From Blastomyces gilchristii SLH14081 (taxonomy: Eukaryota; Ascomycota; Eurotiomycetes; Onygenales; Ajellomycetaceae): a stretch of 64,000 bases of DNA. The notes beneath the pieces were generated by a model. That model did not search any database and had not been told where the DNA came from. It worked only from the letters and a program-made list of their open reading frames with translations. Position 1 is the first letter of the stretch; the number at the start of each line of letters is the position of its first letter. The translations under genes were made by a program, and so were the position numbers. The stretch lies in NCBI RefSeq assembly GCF_000003855.2, contig NW_003101682.1, positions 1,429,148 through 1,493,147 of the forward strand, written 5' to 3'. Below are positions 13,061-26,248 of the stretch, one piece after another.

Positions 13061-13212
13061 TTCCTTCCCTTTTTCACTCCTGAAACACCCATCAATCAGT
13101 TCATTTGAACAAAAAAAATCATTCCCTCGGTCGAACTCGATTAATACCAAAACCTCACTCGTCCCTCACTTTTCGGAATTACAAAATACAAAATTAAAAA
13201 AAAAAAAAAACG

Positions 13213-14438
13213 ATGCGTCTCTCCCATCTCCTCCCGCTCACCCTGGCAGCGGGTCCCGCCGTGGTTTCCGCCGCCGGCACCTTCGGTTTCGCCCTGGGCG
13301 TCAAGAACCCCGATGGAACCTGCAAGTCGCAAAAGGATTTCGAGGACGACTTTGATGTCCTCCAGGCTCATACGAAGCTCGTTCGTACCTATTCGGCGAG
13401 TGATTGTGATAATGCCTTGTTTATCCTCCCCGCCGCCGCGAAAAAAGGGTTTAAAGTTGTTCTTGGGATTTGGTGCGTAATACATCATATATATATATAT
13501 ATAACTATCTACGTTATATGATTAACAGAAGACTAATTCATATGTATATATGTATATATATATATCTATATAGGCCCGATGTACCGGAATCCTTCAACGC
13601 CGATGTACGGGTGCTGCAGAAGGCAGTCAAGGGACATAAGGACGTCATCTCTGCAATCACCGTCGGCTCGGAGACGCTCTACCGCGGCAACTTCACCGGC
13701 CCAGAACTCTTAGAGAAGATCAATGAAGTCAAGAAGAAGATCCCCGGGGTGCGGGTAGGCACTGCGGACAGCTGGAATAAATATGACGATGGTACCGCTG
13801 ATGCTCTAGTCCTTGGCAATGTGGATTACTTGTACTATGCTTTTCTCTTTTCTTTTCCCCCCTGTTTTCAAAATGGACAGATGGGGGGCTGTGCTAACCG
13901 TGTGTGGTGTGGGCTTCTTCTCCTCTCTTTTTTCCATTCTAGCCTCGTAAATGCGTTTGCCTTCTGGCAAGGCCAGGACGTCCAGAATGCCACCGCCACC
14001 CTCTTCGATGACATGGCCCGCGCCATGATGCGCATCCAGAAGCTCGCCGGTGCCCGTGCAAAGGACATCTACATCGCTACTGGTGAAACCGGCTGGCCAA
14101 GCGGTACACTTCCCTTCCCTTTCCCTTTCTCCCCTTGCCCTCACCCCCCCCTTCTCTCCCTTATAACCATAACTGACGATACAAAAATTTTTTTTTTACA
14201 AAAAACAGATGGCGGCTCCAACTACGGCAAGGCCAAAGCAGGCACTGCCAACGCCAAGATCTTCCACGACAAGGGCGTCTGCGCGCTGCTGGCGTGGGAC
14301 GTGGATGTGTTCTTCTTCGAGGCCTTCGACGAGCCCTGGAAGCCCGACAGCGTCGGTGATAACGGCAATGCTGCCAGCGAGAAGCATTGGGGCATGTACA
14401 CGGCGGATCGCCGGCCGAAGTATGAGGTGCAGTGCTAA
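13213..14438 (+). CDS. GH17 cell-wall beta-1,3-glucanase or glucanosyltransferase (Bgl2/Bgt1 type)
   Basis: Secreted glycoside hydrolase family 17 enzyme that acts on cell-wall beta-1,3-glucan. Four exons, 13213..13472, 13574..13831, 13943..14103 and 14209..14438, in phase, give 302 residues, typical of the Bgl2/Bgt1 group. The signal peptide is about 1-20. Core landmarks are GFALGVKNPDGTCK, LVRTYSASDC, ITVGSETLYR with the acid/base Glu about 120, GTADSWNKYDDGTADA, LVNAFAFWQG, TGETGWPS with the nucleophile Glu about 221, and FFFEAFDEPWKP. No C-terminal GPI signal or Ser-rich linker is present, so the enzyme is predicted to be soluble or non-covalently wall-bound. Intron one contains (TA)n. 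Whether it hydrolyses or transfers glucan cannot be told from sequence. Confidence 0.95.
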
Positions 14439-14715
14439 GGGGGTGGGATGTAGAAATGTAGATCGGGAACTTGTGGATTGATTTTTGATTTTTGATTTTC
14501 CTTTTTTTGTTGGTAATTTTTGTTCGTTAGAATTTGTGTTGTAGTGGGTAATTAATTCCATACGGGGTATGTATGTAGATGGGTAGATTAGATAGGGGGC
14601 ATCGGTGCACCGGGCAATATCTTTTCTTTCCTTTTACTGCTGTTCTAGTTTTTTTTCTTTTTCTTTTTTTTTTTTTTTTTTCTTCTCCCTCGCATTTGCT
14701 TTTGTGGGTGTATGG

Positions 14716-14745
14716 TTGGTGGTGGTGGTGGTGGTGGTGGTGGTG
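14716..14745 (+). repeat. (GGT)n microsatellite
   Basis: Tandem GGT triplets downstream of the GH17 gene. Confidence 0.9.
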
Positions 14746-15035
14746 ATTCTCCTGTACTCTCTCAAACTCAACCTGAAGAAGAACATCTGGTCAATCTGGT
14801 GTTGTGATACAATAGACGTGGTTTTTTTTGTAAACCTCTACACCATGGCATTTTCTATAAAAAACGAATCTAGCTTTTCTGCTTGTAAACTGTAAATTAT
14901 CCCATTCATTTCGCACATAATCTTCCCCCTTTACCATGTTTGGGTTAGATATCAGACCAATGACTGGGGTAATAACAGTACAGTCGCACATTTCTGCGGA
15001 GAGACGCGTCGAGAAAAATTAAATTAATAATAATA

Positions 15036-15051
15036 TACGGAGTACTCCGTA
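15036..15051. repeat. Perfect 16-bp palindrome TACGGAGTACTCCGTA
   Basis: Exact inverted repeat made of two copies of the TACGGAGTA motif that recurs between genes in this window. Function unknown. Confidence 0.9.
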
Positions 15052-15474
15052 CATACACCGTATATGATAATAATTCAAGGATCAACACCGACAAGGCATA
15101 ACTATGACGCTCACAGGTACAGGTACTGGTACATCTCCTCCCAGCAAAATCGCTAGTAATCACAAGTACATGTACTGTACAGTACGTGTACCTTCAACCC
15201 GTTTGTTATCATATTCCGTTCCCAATAATAATAATTAAATAAATAAAAATTCGCAGTCCCCCCGGGAGGCTAACGTATCCTGTATTGTAAGGAGGGCGTA
15301 TCGAGCCACACGACCGACCAATCATGCAAATGGCGGGCGGGTATGGAGCGGTAAATACCAATACCGCTTAATCTCGCTTGAGTTTGCGCCCATTCCCTTT
15401 TTGGCTTAAGGGGGAAAAGGAAAATAAAATAAAATAAAATAAAAATAAAGGGGACGAGGTAAGAGAGTAAGAGA

Positions 15475-15478
<4 letters not shown>

Positions 15479-15512
<34 letters not shown>
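15479..15512 (+). repeat. (GA)n microsatellite
   Basis: About sixteen GA dinucleotides, preceded by three GTAAGAGA-like units. Confidence 0.9.
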
Positions 15513-15516
<4 letters not shown>

Positions 15517-15748
15517 TGACTGGTGATATATGTTGAGAACTGTTACTGTTTTATATCTCTCTATCTGTTATTTATTAACTCCATTAATAACTTAATAATA
15601 ATATGGACAAGGCACAAGGACAGGCACAGGACAGGCACAGCCAACGCTTAGTTAGAGATTATCCTCGGCGGCTCAGCAGCGCCATGGTTCCATCGCCTGT
15701 CTATCCACATCTTGCCCTTGACCACTTGTTTACCTTCCCGTCATACTA

Positions 15749-15749
15749 T

Positions 15750-15786
<37 letters not shown>
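15749..15786 (+). repeat. (TAC)n microsatellite
   Basis: About twelve tandem TAC/ACT triplets. Confidence 0.9.
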
Positions 15787-15787
<1 letters not shown>

Positions 15788-16351
15788 AGTTACTGTTATC
15801 CTCATCTCCGATTCTTATATATTCTTTTCCGTTTCTGTTTTTCTTTTTACTTCTACTCTGGCTCCCCCTTCTCCCCTTGCCTTGCGTGTCCCCCGTCCCG
15901 TCCCGAGCCCGACCGACCGACCGACCCTCCATCCCCATCCTCCGCCTACTAGACCAGACCCACGACCGGACTGGACTGGACTGGACTTGGACTTGGACTC
16001 GCTGCCCAACTCGTTCCGTCCACCGCTTGTCGCGTCAATCCTGTCAACGTGTTCAACGTGTCCACGCCACGAGCAAGCAACAGCAACCAAAGAAAAAAAA
16101 TAATAGAAAAAAAAAAAGAAAACCCGGGGGGGGGGTCCAAACAGAGAGAAACTGTGTGGGAGTGAGAGGGCAAACCAATAATAAATAAATAAATAACCTG
16201 CCCAGTCAACCCCTCAGCGGCCAGTCCTCTTTTTTTTTTTTTTTTTTCTTCTCTTTTCTCTTTCTTCTCAGGTTGAACGAGGACCATCCGCGCCGTAAGA
16301 GGAACAACCGGCCTGCATCTTATCCCTTTCCTCCCATCCGCATTGATTTCC

Positions 16352-19300
16352 ATGCTTCTTCAAGATTCCGGAACATATTCAGAGCGGCAAGCGGGTGCTT
16401 GCTGCTGCTACAGACGACACGGAAAGTACGTGATCTTATTTCTATTTTCTTTTTTTTTTCTTTCTTTTTTTTTCCCCCTTGGTTTCCTTGAAACAGAGAG
16501 GAAAAAAAAAAAGAAAAAAGAAAAACATGTGTCCAATCCACTCCTTATTCAGGCAAAATTCCAAATACTCCCCTTCCTCCTCTAATTCAGTTTTACAATG
16601 GGATGAAACTAAACCTATCCCTGCCATTCCTCACCCCAATGGACTAAACCTCTAATCCATCGTCTCCATCAATTTCCAGGCTCACCTTTGTCCGCGGATT
16701 CGGCCAACCCGGTGTTCCGTCTAACGTCTGTTAGCGGACAGAGCGAGACGGCTCCAGCGGAAGACCTCCCCATCGCGACAATACCATCTCTGAGGCGTTC
16801 GGTGACTCCAGGGGCTTCAGGCCTCCAGGCTGCTCCCTCGCTCGGATTGCTGCCCCGAATCCCTTCCCCGGCTTCCAGCAACAACAACAATAACAACAAA
16901 AACGGTGCCGGCGGCGTGGTCTCTCTGCCCTCGTTACCCAAGTACCACACTGAGTCAGATTCGCTCTCCTCGTCTCCCGAACACCGGAAGACTGATAGTA
17001 GCGTCTATTACACTACGGTCTGGGGCTCCCCGTATGCGACTCCGAGTCCTAAGCGATATCCCTCGTCTTCGTTGAGATATCATCGGCGGGAAGAAGAAGA
17101 CGAAGACGAAGAAGGAGAAGGAGACTACAGCAATACTAATAACAGCGGGGAAGATTCTCCTTCGTCCACGAAGAGTACCCATCCCGAAGCAAGAAAGGCT
17201 AGTGGTGATAAGAGTAAGAATAAAAACAACGGTTCCCGAAAGCCATCCTCCTCGCGCGTCTCGAGGCGTTTCTACGGCTCTATCAGTCGAGGTGCGGCAA
17301 GGGGCCGACACGGGAATCCTATCAAGGATTTCACCGCAGAGTGGATCAACCAGTATCTGTCAGGACAGCAGAGAACGGAGCGTACAAACTGGTTGAGTGA
17401 CGACTCGGCGGATAGCGGCACGGGTTCATTCCTGACGGCCAGAAATCACCTGAGCGAGGATCAATCGGAGGGTTGGCTTGGTCTAGAGTACGATTCCCAG
17501 GACGAGGATCTCCTCAAGACTCCGACATCGCGTACCTTTGGTCGAAGCATATCGAAGGACTTGCTTGTTCCTCGGGACACCCGCCGTCAGCCTCTATCTA
17601 GAATCCGACCAAGACACATCCCGAAGAAAAGCACGGATACTTTGAAACAGTCTGACTTTTGGGATATCGGACACGAACTGGACGGTGTTCCTGCTACAGC
17701 AGCTACCATGTCCGACAAAGAGGCTCAATCCAAGGCGGCCCTGAGCCCGCACCCAAACGGCTCGTCATCAGCGGGTGATTCGAGTCTTCCGATATCGCCC
17801 ATTGATAAACCACTCCCTCCACCACCACCACCACCAAATGAAGAGAATGGCGGTGTCAATCACCCACCACCTCTCCCCGACAGTCCACGCGTTGCCCCCA
17901 AACAATCGAGGACGTCAACGCCTGCTTTTCAACGGCCGAGGAAGAAAGTTTTGTGGGGAAAGAGGCAATGTTTTATTGCATTACCCCTTGACGACCGTCG
18001 CGGTTCCAGCCATGGGGGCTTCTCCCTGCTTACTCCAGATGATGTCGACAACCGGTTGAAGGAGTGGAAGCAACAGGGGTATGATATTCGTGGCTTTGAC
18101 GACGGGTCTCGGTTTGGAGGTTCAGATGCCAGCTCACAAAGTCGACCAGCATTCCCGGACCCATACGAATCTCTGAGGGAATGGCGGGAGAACAAATATA
18201 CCATCAGCTTCCCCGATCAATCCGAGTGGGAAGCGTATGTCAATTTCCTCAAGGAGGAAAAGCTGCGTGCACTGGGTGTCTTCCTTGACCCCGATCCACC
18301 CGCTTCAGCCGCCGGTATTTCCCCAGGAGGATCATTGCCGATGAGCCAGGCCTCGTCGCAGTTCCCTACTAACAACCATCCGTTTTCTCCGCCAATCCCA
18401 ACATCCTCCGCGGCGAGTAATCCATTTGGGCTACCCTCGAGCGCCTTCTCTGCACCATTCAGCCAAGCTACCCTGGCAGCCTCAACACCTGGTGCATTCG
18501 CGCCCCCTGCCGCATCACCATTTGGCTTACCGACCAGCTCCTCCTTCCCGACCCAGCCTGGCCTCATCGGGGTAGATCATTCGTTTAACAGTCAAGGGTT
18601 CCCTTTCATGCCCTTCCAACCAACCCCCCCTGCTCAGAGTGCTTTTGCGTCTCCGAATTTCTTCGTTGGGCACCAGAGTGGTGTTTCTCCTGTTGGCTCT
18701 GGCGCGAATAACCTGGCGACCATGAATAATATGAATTCCATGCTGCCGCCTGTTTCGCCGATGGCGTCTGATGATGCGAAACAAATGCAGTTGCAGTTTA
18801 CCGGGACATCTGGTTTGCTATCGCAGTTGCAGGGGCCGCTGCCCATTTTATCTCAGCAGCAACGACAGCAAGAGCAACAGCAACAGCAGGAGGTAGATTC
18901 CACTGAACTCATTTCCCCGCCTTTGGCGGATTCGGATACGGTACAATCCCCATCATCGGGTCCGGAAATCGCACATCCAACCCCGCGCGGACATCGCCAT
19001 AACGTGAGTGAGACGCTACAGAAGGGCGTAGAGCAGGCTGAGTATCACCTGGAAGATGCGATTCGGCGTCAGTTGGAGGAAGATGATAAGAATGAGGGTG
19101 AGCATGAGCGCGACCCCGCTGATGACTTGATGAAGTCTCGATGGGCTGTTGCTGAGGAGCCGGTGTCGAACCTGTCCAACGTCCAACAGGCGAAGGTGCT
19201 ACCGCAGCAGCGCCTCTTCGGTGAACGGAACGATGGTAAGGAGGATGAGGAAGATCTCCCGCTCGATGCGTCCGACATCGATACAAACCCTAGCCTCTCA

Positions 19301-22300
19301 GGCTCCTTCCACGGCCAGTTTGGCAACCAGCAGAACAGCTTTGACTCCAGCTCCCATCACCAAGCGCAAGCCAGCGTAACCTCTTTCAAACAACGACACA
19401 GGTCGCGCACGTCTGTCTCAACACTCAATGTCGAAGCGAAGGAATTCGACCCATCTGGCTCCTTCGCGTCCAATACCTTTTCTTTCACGGGGTCTACCTT
19501 CCAGCCACCGCAACAACCACATTATTCAAATACGAATAATATCTTCCACCCATCACCATCCATATTCAGCCCGCGGGTGTCGCAGCATAGCGCTACATCC
19601 TCCAACGCCTTCAATGTGACTGCCCCATCATTCGCGCCGATCGGGGGCAGTAATACTACCACAACCCCTTCACTCTCCTCAAATACCAACTTCAACTTCT
19701 CCACCGCGTCCTTTAACATAGATGCACCTGTCTTTAACCCGGGCCGCAGTTTCGCCTCAGACACCACAGCGGATGTCGCTGGTACAACGCCCGTGTCCGG
19801 CTCCGAGGCTGGCGGTGGGGCCTCCACAACGGCACCATCATTCACAGGTGGCAAGATATTCGGCGACTTCGACGCGTCCTCCCTAATCATCAAGCCGGCC
19901 AAGCGATCAAAGGCCATTCCGATAATTCGACCTGATGACACTAATACTAATAAGACTAATGTAAATAATAATAATAAGAAACCTGCGGACGCAGCGGGGA
20001 GATCTGGGCCGCTTGGTCGGGAGAAGCGTGCTAGGCGAGCGGGGAGTGATGGGGATAGGGAGGTTGAGTTTACGCTCCCGAGTCAGAGTCCACGTGGTGG
20101 TGGAAAGGGGGATGATGTGGCACCGCTTAATGATATAGTCGCGCCTGCGGATTGGAAGGAGACCGCGACTCCGGAGCCCGAGTTGGTTGTGGAGGAGGCA
20201 AAGGGGCACGAGGAGATCAGCTCTGGTCCCAAGGACATTGCTCCTGCCGCTCCTCCTACTACTGTCGATACCACCACGCCGACTGCTGAGGACCTTACTC
20301 CCATCTCGAAAGACACGCCTATTAGCCAAACTGCGGAGTGGCGGCCGTTTGAATTCAAGAACGGATTCGAGGCTGCTGCATTTAATGATGCGTTCCCTTC
20401 AGGTCCTGGGCGTCATGGTCTCGAGAGGAAGACAGACTCCAAGGGACAGGATCAGAGTGAACGAGTGACGGATGATACTGCTGCTGTCACTGTGGAACGT
20501 GCTGAAATATCCTTTAACGAACAAGACTCGAATACCGTGAATAATGAGGTTGTTGCTGGTCCATCCAAGCTATCGTCATCGGTGCTAAAACCCACCGCGG
20601 CGGCCTTTGAATTCAAACCTGCCGCTCCGTTCGTTACCCCAGCGCCAGCTCCCGCTCTTACCAACGCTCCGGCTCCGGCGCCCGCCACTGTTAAACAGGC
20701 CCAACCACCATCCAGCCAAAAGAATAACGTCGGTCTCGAGGGCTCCCGATACGCTGTGTCTACAACTCCTTCCTCACCACCGCCCGCCAAGTACCTCACA
20801 AATACCATTGCTCAACCACCTCCTCAAGTTGAAGCTTCCGGAGATCTAGAAGAGGAGGAAGAAGAGACGTTGCCACTGAGCGGAGTGATGTCTGGTTCCG
20901 AAGAAGATGCTGAGCACGATTCCATCGACGAGGCAGAGATTGATGCCGTCATGAGGCAGCTGAACGACAATAACTCGGATCTCGGCATTGAGCGATTCAA
21001 CACCCCACAGCCTCCCAACCAAGAAACGTTTGGACACCAGTTTACTAGGCCACGACTTGTTCCTAGCCATGCAGTCCGTAGCAACGCTCCCAGTCCAAGT
21101 CTACGAGGCGGCCAGCGCGGCCTCGGCAACCTGTCCAAGATACACTCAGAGTTTGATGGGCAGTCTCAGCACCTGCTCTCGCCTCAGCGAAGTGCTCTTA
21201 GCGGCAGTAGCCAATCCCCAATACGACATCTCAATAACCCTGAGATCGAGCATGTGAGTGATTGGGATGATGTTGTTTCTGTGGCCGAGGATGCGAAGCT
21301 CCGAGAGAGAAGCCGTTTCTTCGACAGACACGTGAATGAGATTGTTGGTGGTATCCTAGAGAACCGTCTGGATCCGCTTGAGCGGACGTTATGCATCATC
21401 CAACAATCTCTCGACGTTCTTGCTTCGCGATCCGGCAGTCAGCGCAGGAGCGCTTCGGCTGAAGTTGTGGAGCATAGTGATGCAGATGACGAAGATGAAG
21501 ATGATGACGAAGACCAGACATTCATGAAATACCGGTCCAGATCTCCCTTAAACAGGAGGGACAGACGTGTTGATAAAATCAAGCAAGCTGTCACTGAAGC
21601 GCTGGCTAGCCAGGTTCCTCGTATTGAAACTATTGCTTCACCTCTCCCGCCTCCAGTCCCAGCTCCCGTCGTTGATCTTACGGAAATTCAAAATGCGCTG
21701 GCTGAGCTGAAGACGCTTGCTGCGTCCAAACCGGTTGAGCCAGCTCCAGAGCCACCAATTGATGTCAGACAGGTCATTGTCGATGCCATTTCAGAACACC
21801 CCAAACTTAATGCACCTGTTCAATCTGTTTCGCACATCGATAACATGGAGGCGCTTAAGTTCCAAGTTGAGGGAATGCAGACCATGCTACGGGTTGCTGA
21901 AGAGCGGGCCGAGAAGGAGTATCAAACACGCAAAGATGCACAGGATTCACTTGCACAATGTCAACGGCTTCTTAGAATTGCCGAGGAAGACGCAGCCCTT
22001 CACCGCGAATCGGCTATGAAGGCTGAAGAAGCCCTCAAGGACCTAAAGGAGCGGAAACTTCCTGAAACAGAGCGGATTGAGAAACAGGCTAAGCTGCTTC
22101 AGGAACAACAGGAGAGTTTGCAACTCACTCTCTCGGAGCTGTCTGTGAAAAATATTACCCTCGAAGAAACTCTGGATGAGTACAGGGTCTCTGGAGAACA
22201 CTGGCGGTCGCAGGTTGAGCAGGTTAAAAGCGAGAATAAGGACCTTAAACTTACAATCAACCATATGAAGAGGCAGATCGAGGATAGCATGGCTGCGAGA

Positions 22301-24223
22301 CAGGGACTTCGCAAGAAGTTTGAACGGCTCCAGGAGGACATGGCCAGTGCGTCTGGGAACCTTAGTTTCTACGAGGCTACCTGGCGGAAAAAGGAAGCGG
22401 ACCTACTGGGCAAGAACAATGCTCTTCGCGCAAATTACGAGCGTGAAGTTAAGTTGAGAGAAAAATTGGAGATGGAGGTTGGCGACCTCCAGCAGCAGGA
22501 GAAGGAGGCAACCAAGCTGCGTTTCATCTTCGGACAATCGCAGCAGGAAAATGCACGACTTGAGGAGCTGCTGATGACTCTGCGACAAGAAAATCACGAT
22601 CTGCAAAACAAGGCAGCGCGGTTCGAGCGTGAGTTTAATGAGGCGCGCGAGAGTAGCCATGCGGAAATTAAGAGGGCGAGGAAGTCTATGGAGAGCGATC
22701 TCGACGCGGCTAATAACCAAGTTAACTACGTTCGTGCCGAGCTGGAGTCGCAAATCAACAATCTCCAGAACCAGCTGGATAGTGTCAGGCTGGATGCCGA
22801 TACAGCCAAGGCGAGACACGAGCTACAACTTGAAGAAGCCACGGATGCGAAGCGGCTGGCTCTCGCAGAAGCTGCTGAGTCGAAAGAGAATGCGCTTCAG
22901 GAGCAGCGGCTCCTGCACGAGCGCGGCCTCAATGACCTCCGCGAACGCCATGCCCGGGCATTACACAATGCTTCTGAGGATCGGCAGCGCGGCGAGTCTC
23001 ACTTGATGGAACTGCTGGCGCTGCGCGATGAGAAGATTGAGCATCTGGAAGACAAACTTGTCCTCGTCGAAGAGAAGCTTGAGATTGCGAAATCAGCAGC
23101 GCGCGCGGCGGCACAGGCGGCACAAAGTGCCAAGGGTGCTCCGTCCCGGCAACGCCAGACACCCAGCCAACCAACGTCGCCGTCCATGACGTTCCGCAGA
23201 GGATCTGAGATTCCCGAGAAGATCTCCCCGCAGGCGCTACGGGAGTCTATCATGGTTCTGCAGGATCAATTGCAGCAGCGCGAAGGACGTATTGAGGAGT
23301 TGGAACAGGACCTCGCAGCCATTGACAAAGATGCACCTGCGAAGGTAAAAGAGCGCGAGACGGAAATCAACTGGCTCCGCGAACTCCTTGGCGTCCGCCT
23401 GGATGATCTGCAGGATATCATCAACACCCTCTCCCAGCCAAGTTTCAACCAACAAGCCGTCCGCGATGCTGCCATCCGCCTGAAAGCTAACCTGCAGATG
23501 GAACAACAAGAGAAGGAACGCGCCATGTCTGGCGGGAATGGCAATGGCAGCCAGCAATTCTCATCGCTATCCACTCTCTCCAACCTCGCTGCCTCCCCGC
23601 GCTCCTTACCCTTAGCCGCCGCAGCGGCCTGGGGCAACTGGCGCAAAGCGCGCGAGAACTCCGTCGTCTCCGACCCACCATCCGCGAAAACCAACGCCAA
23701 TGTCCCCGCCAATGACCACCGCACCCCTTCCAAGGTCTCGAGCAATAACCCACCCAGCTTCCTCTCCGGTCTCCTGACCCCACCCAGCTCAAATGTCCGC
23801 CAATCACCAGCAGCATACAGCGCCCCTGCCCCCCTGCCAATGGGTTCCGGCAGCCGCCGCACCTACTCAGAAAGCCGACCACTAAGACACTACAACCATA
23901 ACAGCGTCGGCGGCAGCAGTAGCAGCACCGGTGGCCCACGCAGGCCCTCCACGCGCCAACGGGAGAAACTGCCCCAGCAGCTAGAGTTGGAGCGGGAGCC
24001 GCCGACGACGCCGCCGCTCCTGCGCCAGTCGAGCTACGACCAGGACGCCGAGGCGAGGAGCTATAATGGCGACGGGTACGGTTCGTATGGTGGTGCCTAT
24101 GGCGATGATGGCGATAGTGTGATTGGAGGGGTTATTTCGGCGGCGAGGGATGGGGGAAGAGATGGTAGCGGGGATGTTGGGGATGATGGGGATGAGGATG
24201 GGCCGTTTGGGCCGTCTATATGA
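16352..24223 (+). CDS. Giant disordered and coiled-coil protein, about 2,520 residues
   Basis: The main exon 16680..24223 is open for 2,513 codons but has no Met near its start, so an upstream exon is needed. A phase-consistent candidate is 16352..16394 (MLLQDSGTYS...) with donor GTGCTT and the acceptor at 16679; this first exon is uncertain. Landmarks: YYTTVWGSPYATPSPKRYP (about 115), Ser/Pro-rich disorder, a folded-looking block (KKVLWGKRQCFIALPLDDRR, about 430-540), an FN/PSF-rich low-complexity part (about 560-1100) with a polyQ run, and a long coiled coil from about 1720 to 2240. Next is the conserved NWLRELLGVRLDDLQDIINT, then AAAAAWGNWRKARE. Such proteins are often annotated 'myosin class II heavy chain' in Aspergillus, but no motor domain is present. 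A structural or scaffolding role is inferred only. Confidence 0.78.
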
Positions 24224-24385
24224 TCGATTTGTTGTTGATTGGGTGGAAATTTTAAAAACGAAGATGGTAAGAGGGTTTGGCGTGAGAGTATGGCCCCCCT
24301 CTTTTTTTGTCTTTCGTTTCTTCTAGATCTTTCATCTCTATCCTCCAACATGTTCCTGCATCTCTACAGACCAGATTGTGTAATT

Positions 24386-24439
<54 letters not shown>

Positions 24440-26248
24440 GTTTTATATTTTTTGACATTTATCTTATTATTTCGTTTTTTACATTTACATTTTTTTTTCT
24501 TCTTCTTGCATAGCGATCGATACCTCTTCTTCTCTTTACGATTCCATTCGCTTTTTGCTCCTACGGAGCACTGGCTACTCTGCCTCTATTTATATTGTAC
24601 ATTAATATCCCCCGATTTCCGTTCTTCCTCTCATTTCTAATCGTTTTTCTCTTCTAACCCACCTCTTTATTTTAATCCCGTGGATTTTCTTTTTTCCGCG
24701 CCCATGCGGCAACACACCTACTTAACCCAGTCACTCACTTTTAGCAAGCAGATCTGCCGTCTTTGTCTTTCCTTAATTTATCTTCCTCGTTCTCCTTTTG
24801 TTACCTTGCCAGACAGACCATGTTGAAAAGTCTTTGCATATAATATTCTATATATGGTCCATGCCACTTTTGCGCTTGTGATTGGTTGGCTCAGGACAAC
24901 GCACACCTGAAGCTCTTCCCTACTTCTTTATACCCCCCATCTTTCATTTGAATATTTTACTTTTTTGGCTCTTTGGCTTTTTTCTAAACCTTTTTTTTTC
25001 TTTTTCTAGATACCACAACACTATCTTGAATTTTTGGAACTTCTCCTTCTCTTTCTCAGTATCTGCGCTTCGAAAATCAAATTGCCATATTCTCCCCCTT
25101 TTTGCTCCGTGATTTTTTTCTCGATGATTTTGATTTTTTTTTTCTTTCCTCCCTTGGATGAGTTAACTCATAGTATAAATGAATGAGAGTTTTTACCTTC
25201 GTTTCCTATTAGATTTATCCATATACACATACATATATATTTCTTATAACCTTCCAACAGAAACGAGAACCACAGAGCTAACAATAATCTAACACTTGAT
25301 AAAAACCCCATTGAACTTTTGTCGCTTGATCTCTATTTCTGCGCGTCTCTGGATGTGTGTCTGTGTTCGTAGAACGAAGCTATATACACACAACCCAACC
25401 CCTCGACTTCATATGACTTTTGACATGAAAAAGGATCGCGAGGCAGAAAGGAATCAGTCGAGTGATAGGGGTATGGTATGGGATGGGGGGTTGAACCGTT
25501 GCTGAAAGGGAGAGGAAAGCGGGTGCTCGCCATATTTGCCACAACTCAGCCAAGCCATTTTTTTCTTTGCGGAAATGATGGCCCGGCGAGGTGAGAATTA
25601 ATTAGTAAAAAAAACATTTGGCATGGAGGGAGCCATGCTTAGAAAAAAATGGATTATTATGGCTGGCTATCTGGCTATTATCAACAACGGTTTATTTAGT
25701 TGGCCGCACCAAAGCATGGAGTAGACTATGCAATACCTTGGCGTCTCCTTTGGAGCTAGGAATTCTTCAATAAATCAATCAATCAATCAATTAACCAATC
25801 AACCAACCAACCAACGCACGCTTGCTCTATTTCTTCTATGAGAAAGGGGGGTATCATAAAAAGAAAAAAAAAAAATCCAGAAAGTTGAAGAAACCAATCC
25901 CATCGAAATCAATGCAGAAGTTTCGCCGGTGCCAATCTAAATAGGTAGGTATATTGCCAAAGTTAAATGTCGTGTGTGTGCCTGTTTTTGCTGGCTGTTG
26001 TGGTATATGGAGACTGGTGGACCAAGTCAATCTCCAGTTTCAGGATTACGGAGGTGGGTGAATCTCTTCTGAGAAAAAAAAGAAGAAAGAAGAAAGAAAG
26101 AAAGAAAAGAAAAGAAAAGAAAAAGGGAAATAGGAAAGCAAAAGTGAAGAAGAAAGAAAGTTAAAAGGAGGAAAGAAGCCAAGAAACGATCTTTCCACAA
26201 AAACCCAACCCTTTCCACCCTCCCATCCCACCACCCTTTCTTCCCACT
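24224..26248. other. Convergent 3' region, low complexity
   Basis: Lies between the giant coiled-coil gene (+) and the unrecognised gene at 26249 (-). It is dominated by T-rich sequence including a 51-nt poly(T) at 24388-24438, CAAT/CCAA repeats at about 25770-25810 and a purine-rich (GAAA)n stretch at about 26080-26160. No gene recognised. Confidence 0.6.
24388..24438 (+). repeat. Poly(T) tract, 51 nt
   Basis: Longest homopolymer in the window, about 165 bp downstream of the stop codon of the giant coiled-coil gene. The length is probably approximate in the assembly. Confidence 0.9.

Larger units (their letters stand above)
10615..13212. other. Long intergenic region, low complexity
   Basis: No supported gene. 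It has poly(T) runs at 10633-10661 and 10921-10949, TACTCCGTAC motifs at about 11073, 11529 and 11835, a (CTGT)n array at 12893-12930 and a (TTTC)n array at 13031-13060. Short frames at 11664-12074 and 12535-12933 are low-complexity or lack family features. The 3' part is probably the GH17 promoter and leader. Confidence 0.55.
14439..16351. other. Long intergenic region, low complexity
   Basis: Contains (GGT)n at 14716-14745, a 16-bp palindrome TACGGAGTACTCCGTA at 15036-15051, (GA)n at about 15479-15512 and (TAC)n at 15749-15786. Also TAAAA repeats near 15424. No gene recognised; the right end is probably promoter and leader of the giant coiled-coil gene. Confidence 0.55.

Noticed and set aside
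12535..13108. Frames over the (CTGT)n and (TTTC)n arrays
   Set aside because: The translations are pure simple-repeat products.
15712..16353. Several 60-158 codon frames upstream of the giant gene
   Set aside because: They run through (TAC)n, poly(T) and poly(G) tracts and lack any family feature.
16680..24223. Myosin heavy chain identity of the giant protein
   Set aside because: There is no P-loop or motor domain; only the coiled coil is shared.
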